A DNA stretch of 59,272 nucleotides. Origin: Bacteroidales bacterium (GTDB lineage: Bacteria > Bacteroidota > Bacteroidia > Bacteroidales > UBA3824). The translations under genes were made by a program, and so were the position numbers. The stretch spans positions 1 to 59,272 of the forward strand of contig JAFXZT010000081.1 in NCBI GenBank assembly GCA_017541145.1, in the 5' to 3' direction. Below are positions 58,850-59,272 of the stretch, one piece after another (the first letter of the stretch is position 1; each line of letters starts with the position of its first letter). The notes below the pieces were generated by a model that saw only the letters and a list, made by a program, of their open reading frames with translations, ran no database searches and was not told the DNA's origin.

Positions 58850-59253
58850 TGTGACGTATGCTGTTTCGCCGTGGGTTTGCACCCACGGCGAAATTCAAAC
58901 ACCACATCCGTGGTTTTCTTATATAAATTGAATATGCCATCCACTGCAATGCAAGCCGCGGCGCGGCGATTGATTAACGCCGTGGGTGCGAACCCACGGT
59001 CTGAGGAATACGAAAATATTTTTTTCATCGTAGCCGCGACGCGGCGACATAAAATAGCCGGGGTGTTGTCGGATACGACAAAAACCCCCGGAATATTGTT
59101 ATCACCGTGGGTGCGAACCCACGGAACACGGAACCCACGGAACACGAATCTCATCGTATTTTTTATATTGATAAAAAAATCGGTTGTGTATTTCACGGGG
59201 ATTAAAAACCTACGGTTTACATCCCCGCCTATTTTATGTCACCACTTCGTGGT
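58850..59253. repeat. GC-rich cluster of palindromes, noncoding
   Basis: About 400 bases hold at least seven short palindromes in several families. Three copies of CCGTGGGT-N4-ACCCACGG lie at 58869-58888 (extended to a 13-bp stem, 58864-58893), 58980-58999 and 59105-59124, with a half copy near 59131-59140. Two GCCGCG/CGCGGC palindromes lie at 58955-58967 and 59033-59045. Imperfect hairpins follow at 59058-59091 and 59197-59226, and a small one at 59241-59253. The G+C content is far above the surrounding DNA. No supported gene overlaps. This looks like a REP/BIME-type repeat family, and the region ends at the window edge. Confidence 0.8.
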
Positions 59254-59272
59254 TGCATTTGTAATCATCATC

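Noticed and set aside
58819-59196. 125-codon open frame on the minus strand
   Set aside because: It is built from the palindrome cluster (Arg/Ala/Cys-rich text from GCCGCG and CCGTGGGT repeats), has no signal or domain, and no promoter box upstream.

Overview
This window is a stretch of chromosome from an AT-rich Bacteroidota, most likely of the order Bacteroidales. Four things point there. Promoters carry the Bacteroidota -7 box TAnnTTTG, seen upstream of more than fifteen genes, several with a TTTG- or ATTG-like -33 element 18-21 bases further up. A giant SprB-repeat/PKD protein ends in a type B type-IX-secretion sorting domain. A PG_1098-type methyltransferase and the futalosine-pathway gene mqnA are present. 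Shine-Dalgarno sites are weak or absent. Most of the window is conserved housekeeping and cell-envelope sequence in short transcription units with clear hairpin terminators. No phage, conjugative element or CRISPR array is visible.

Layout. 1-7.7 kb: a truncated secreted protein with a poly-Asp tail, a giant hybrid receptor-phosphatase (tandem SBP_bac_3 domains, Reg_prop propeller, Y_Y_Y, TM, coiled coil, SpoIIE phosphatase), a candidate small RNA with its own promoter and terminator, a lipoprotein and an aminotransferase. 7.9-15 kb: a lipoprotein, a small beta-barrel protein, an FNR-like regulator, an RSH (ppGpp) protein with a degenerate hydrolase site, a voltage-gated K+ channel-like protein and tsaD. 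15-19.4 kb: rpsA with a downstream STAS gene, a membrane-anchored helix-hairpin-helix protein, and a tRNA-Thr/tRNA-Tyr pair. 19.4-26.1 kb: a GH3 glycosidase, an unknown membrane protein, an MBOAT acyltransferase and an IS256/IS1249-like insertion sequence with doubled terminal repeats and an A8 frameshift site. 26.2-37.5 kb: a small protein, a glycogen branching enzyme, GtrA, a UDP-glucuronate decarboxylase, pbpC, an AT-rich orphan, a truncated HI0074-like fragment, an OmpA-like protein, a TPR protein and RNase Z. 37.7-47.5 kb: a 1701-residue T9SS adhesin, two small exported proteins, a helix-hairpin-helix/outer-membrane protein and a serine hydrolase. 47.6-58.7 kb: guaA, a small XRE regulator, pflB, mqnA with an EI24 membrane protein, a zinc metallopeptidase, a DUF6090-like protein, a rhodanese, a methyltransferase and a BamA-like barrel. 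58.8-59.3 kb: a GC-rich cluster of palindromes.

How it fits together. PflB, the FNR-like regulator and the futalosine (menaquinone) gene suit an anaerobe. GlgB implies glycogen storage. UDP-glucuronate decarboxylase, GtrA, MBOAT and PBP1C serve the envelope. The SpoIIE-type receptor phosphatase and the STAS protein downstream of rpsA could be two ends of a partner-switching pathway. They are about 10 kb apart and no serine kinase/anti-sigma factor is seen here, so this is inference.
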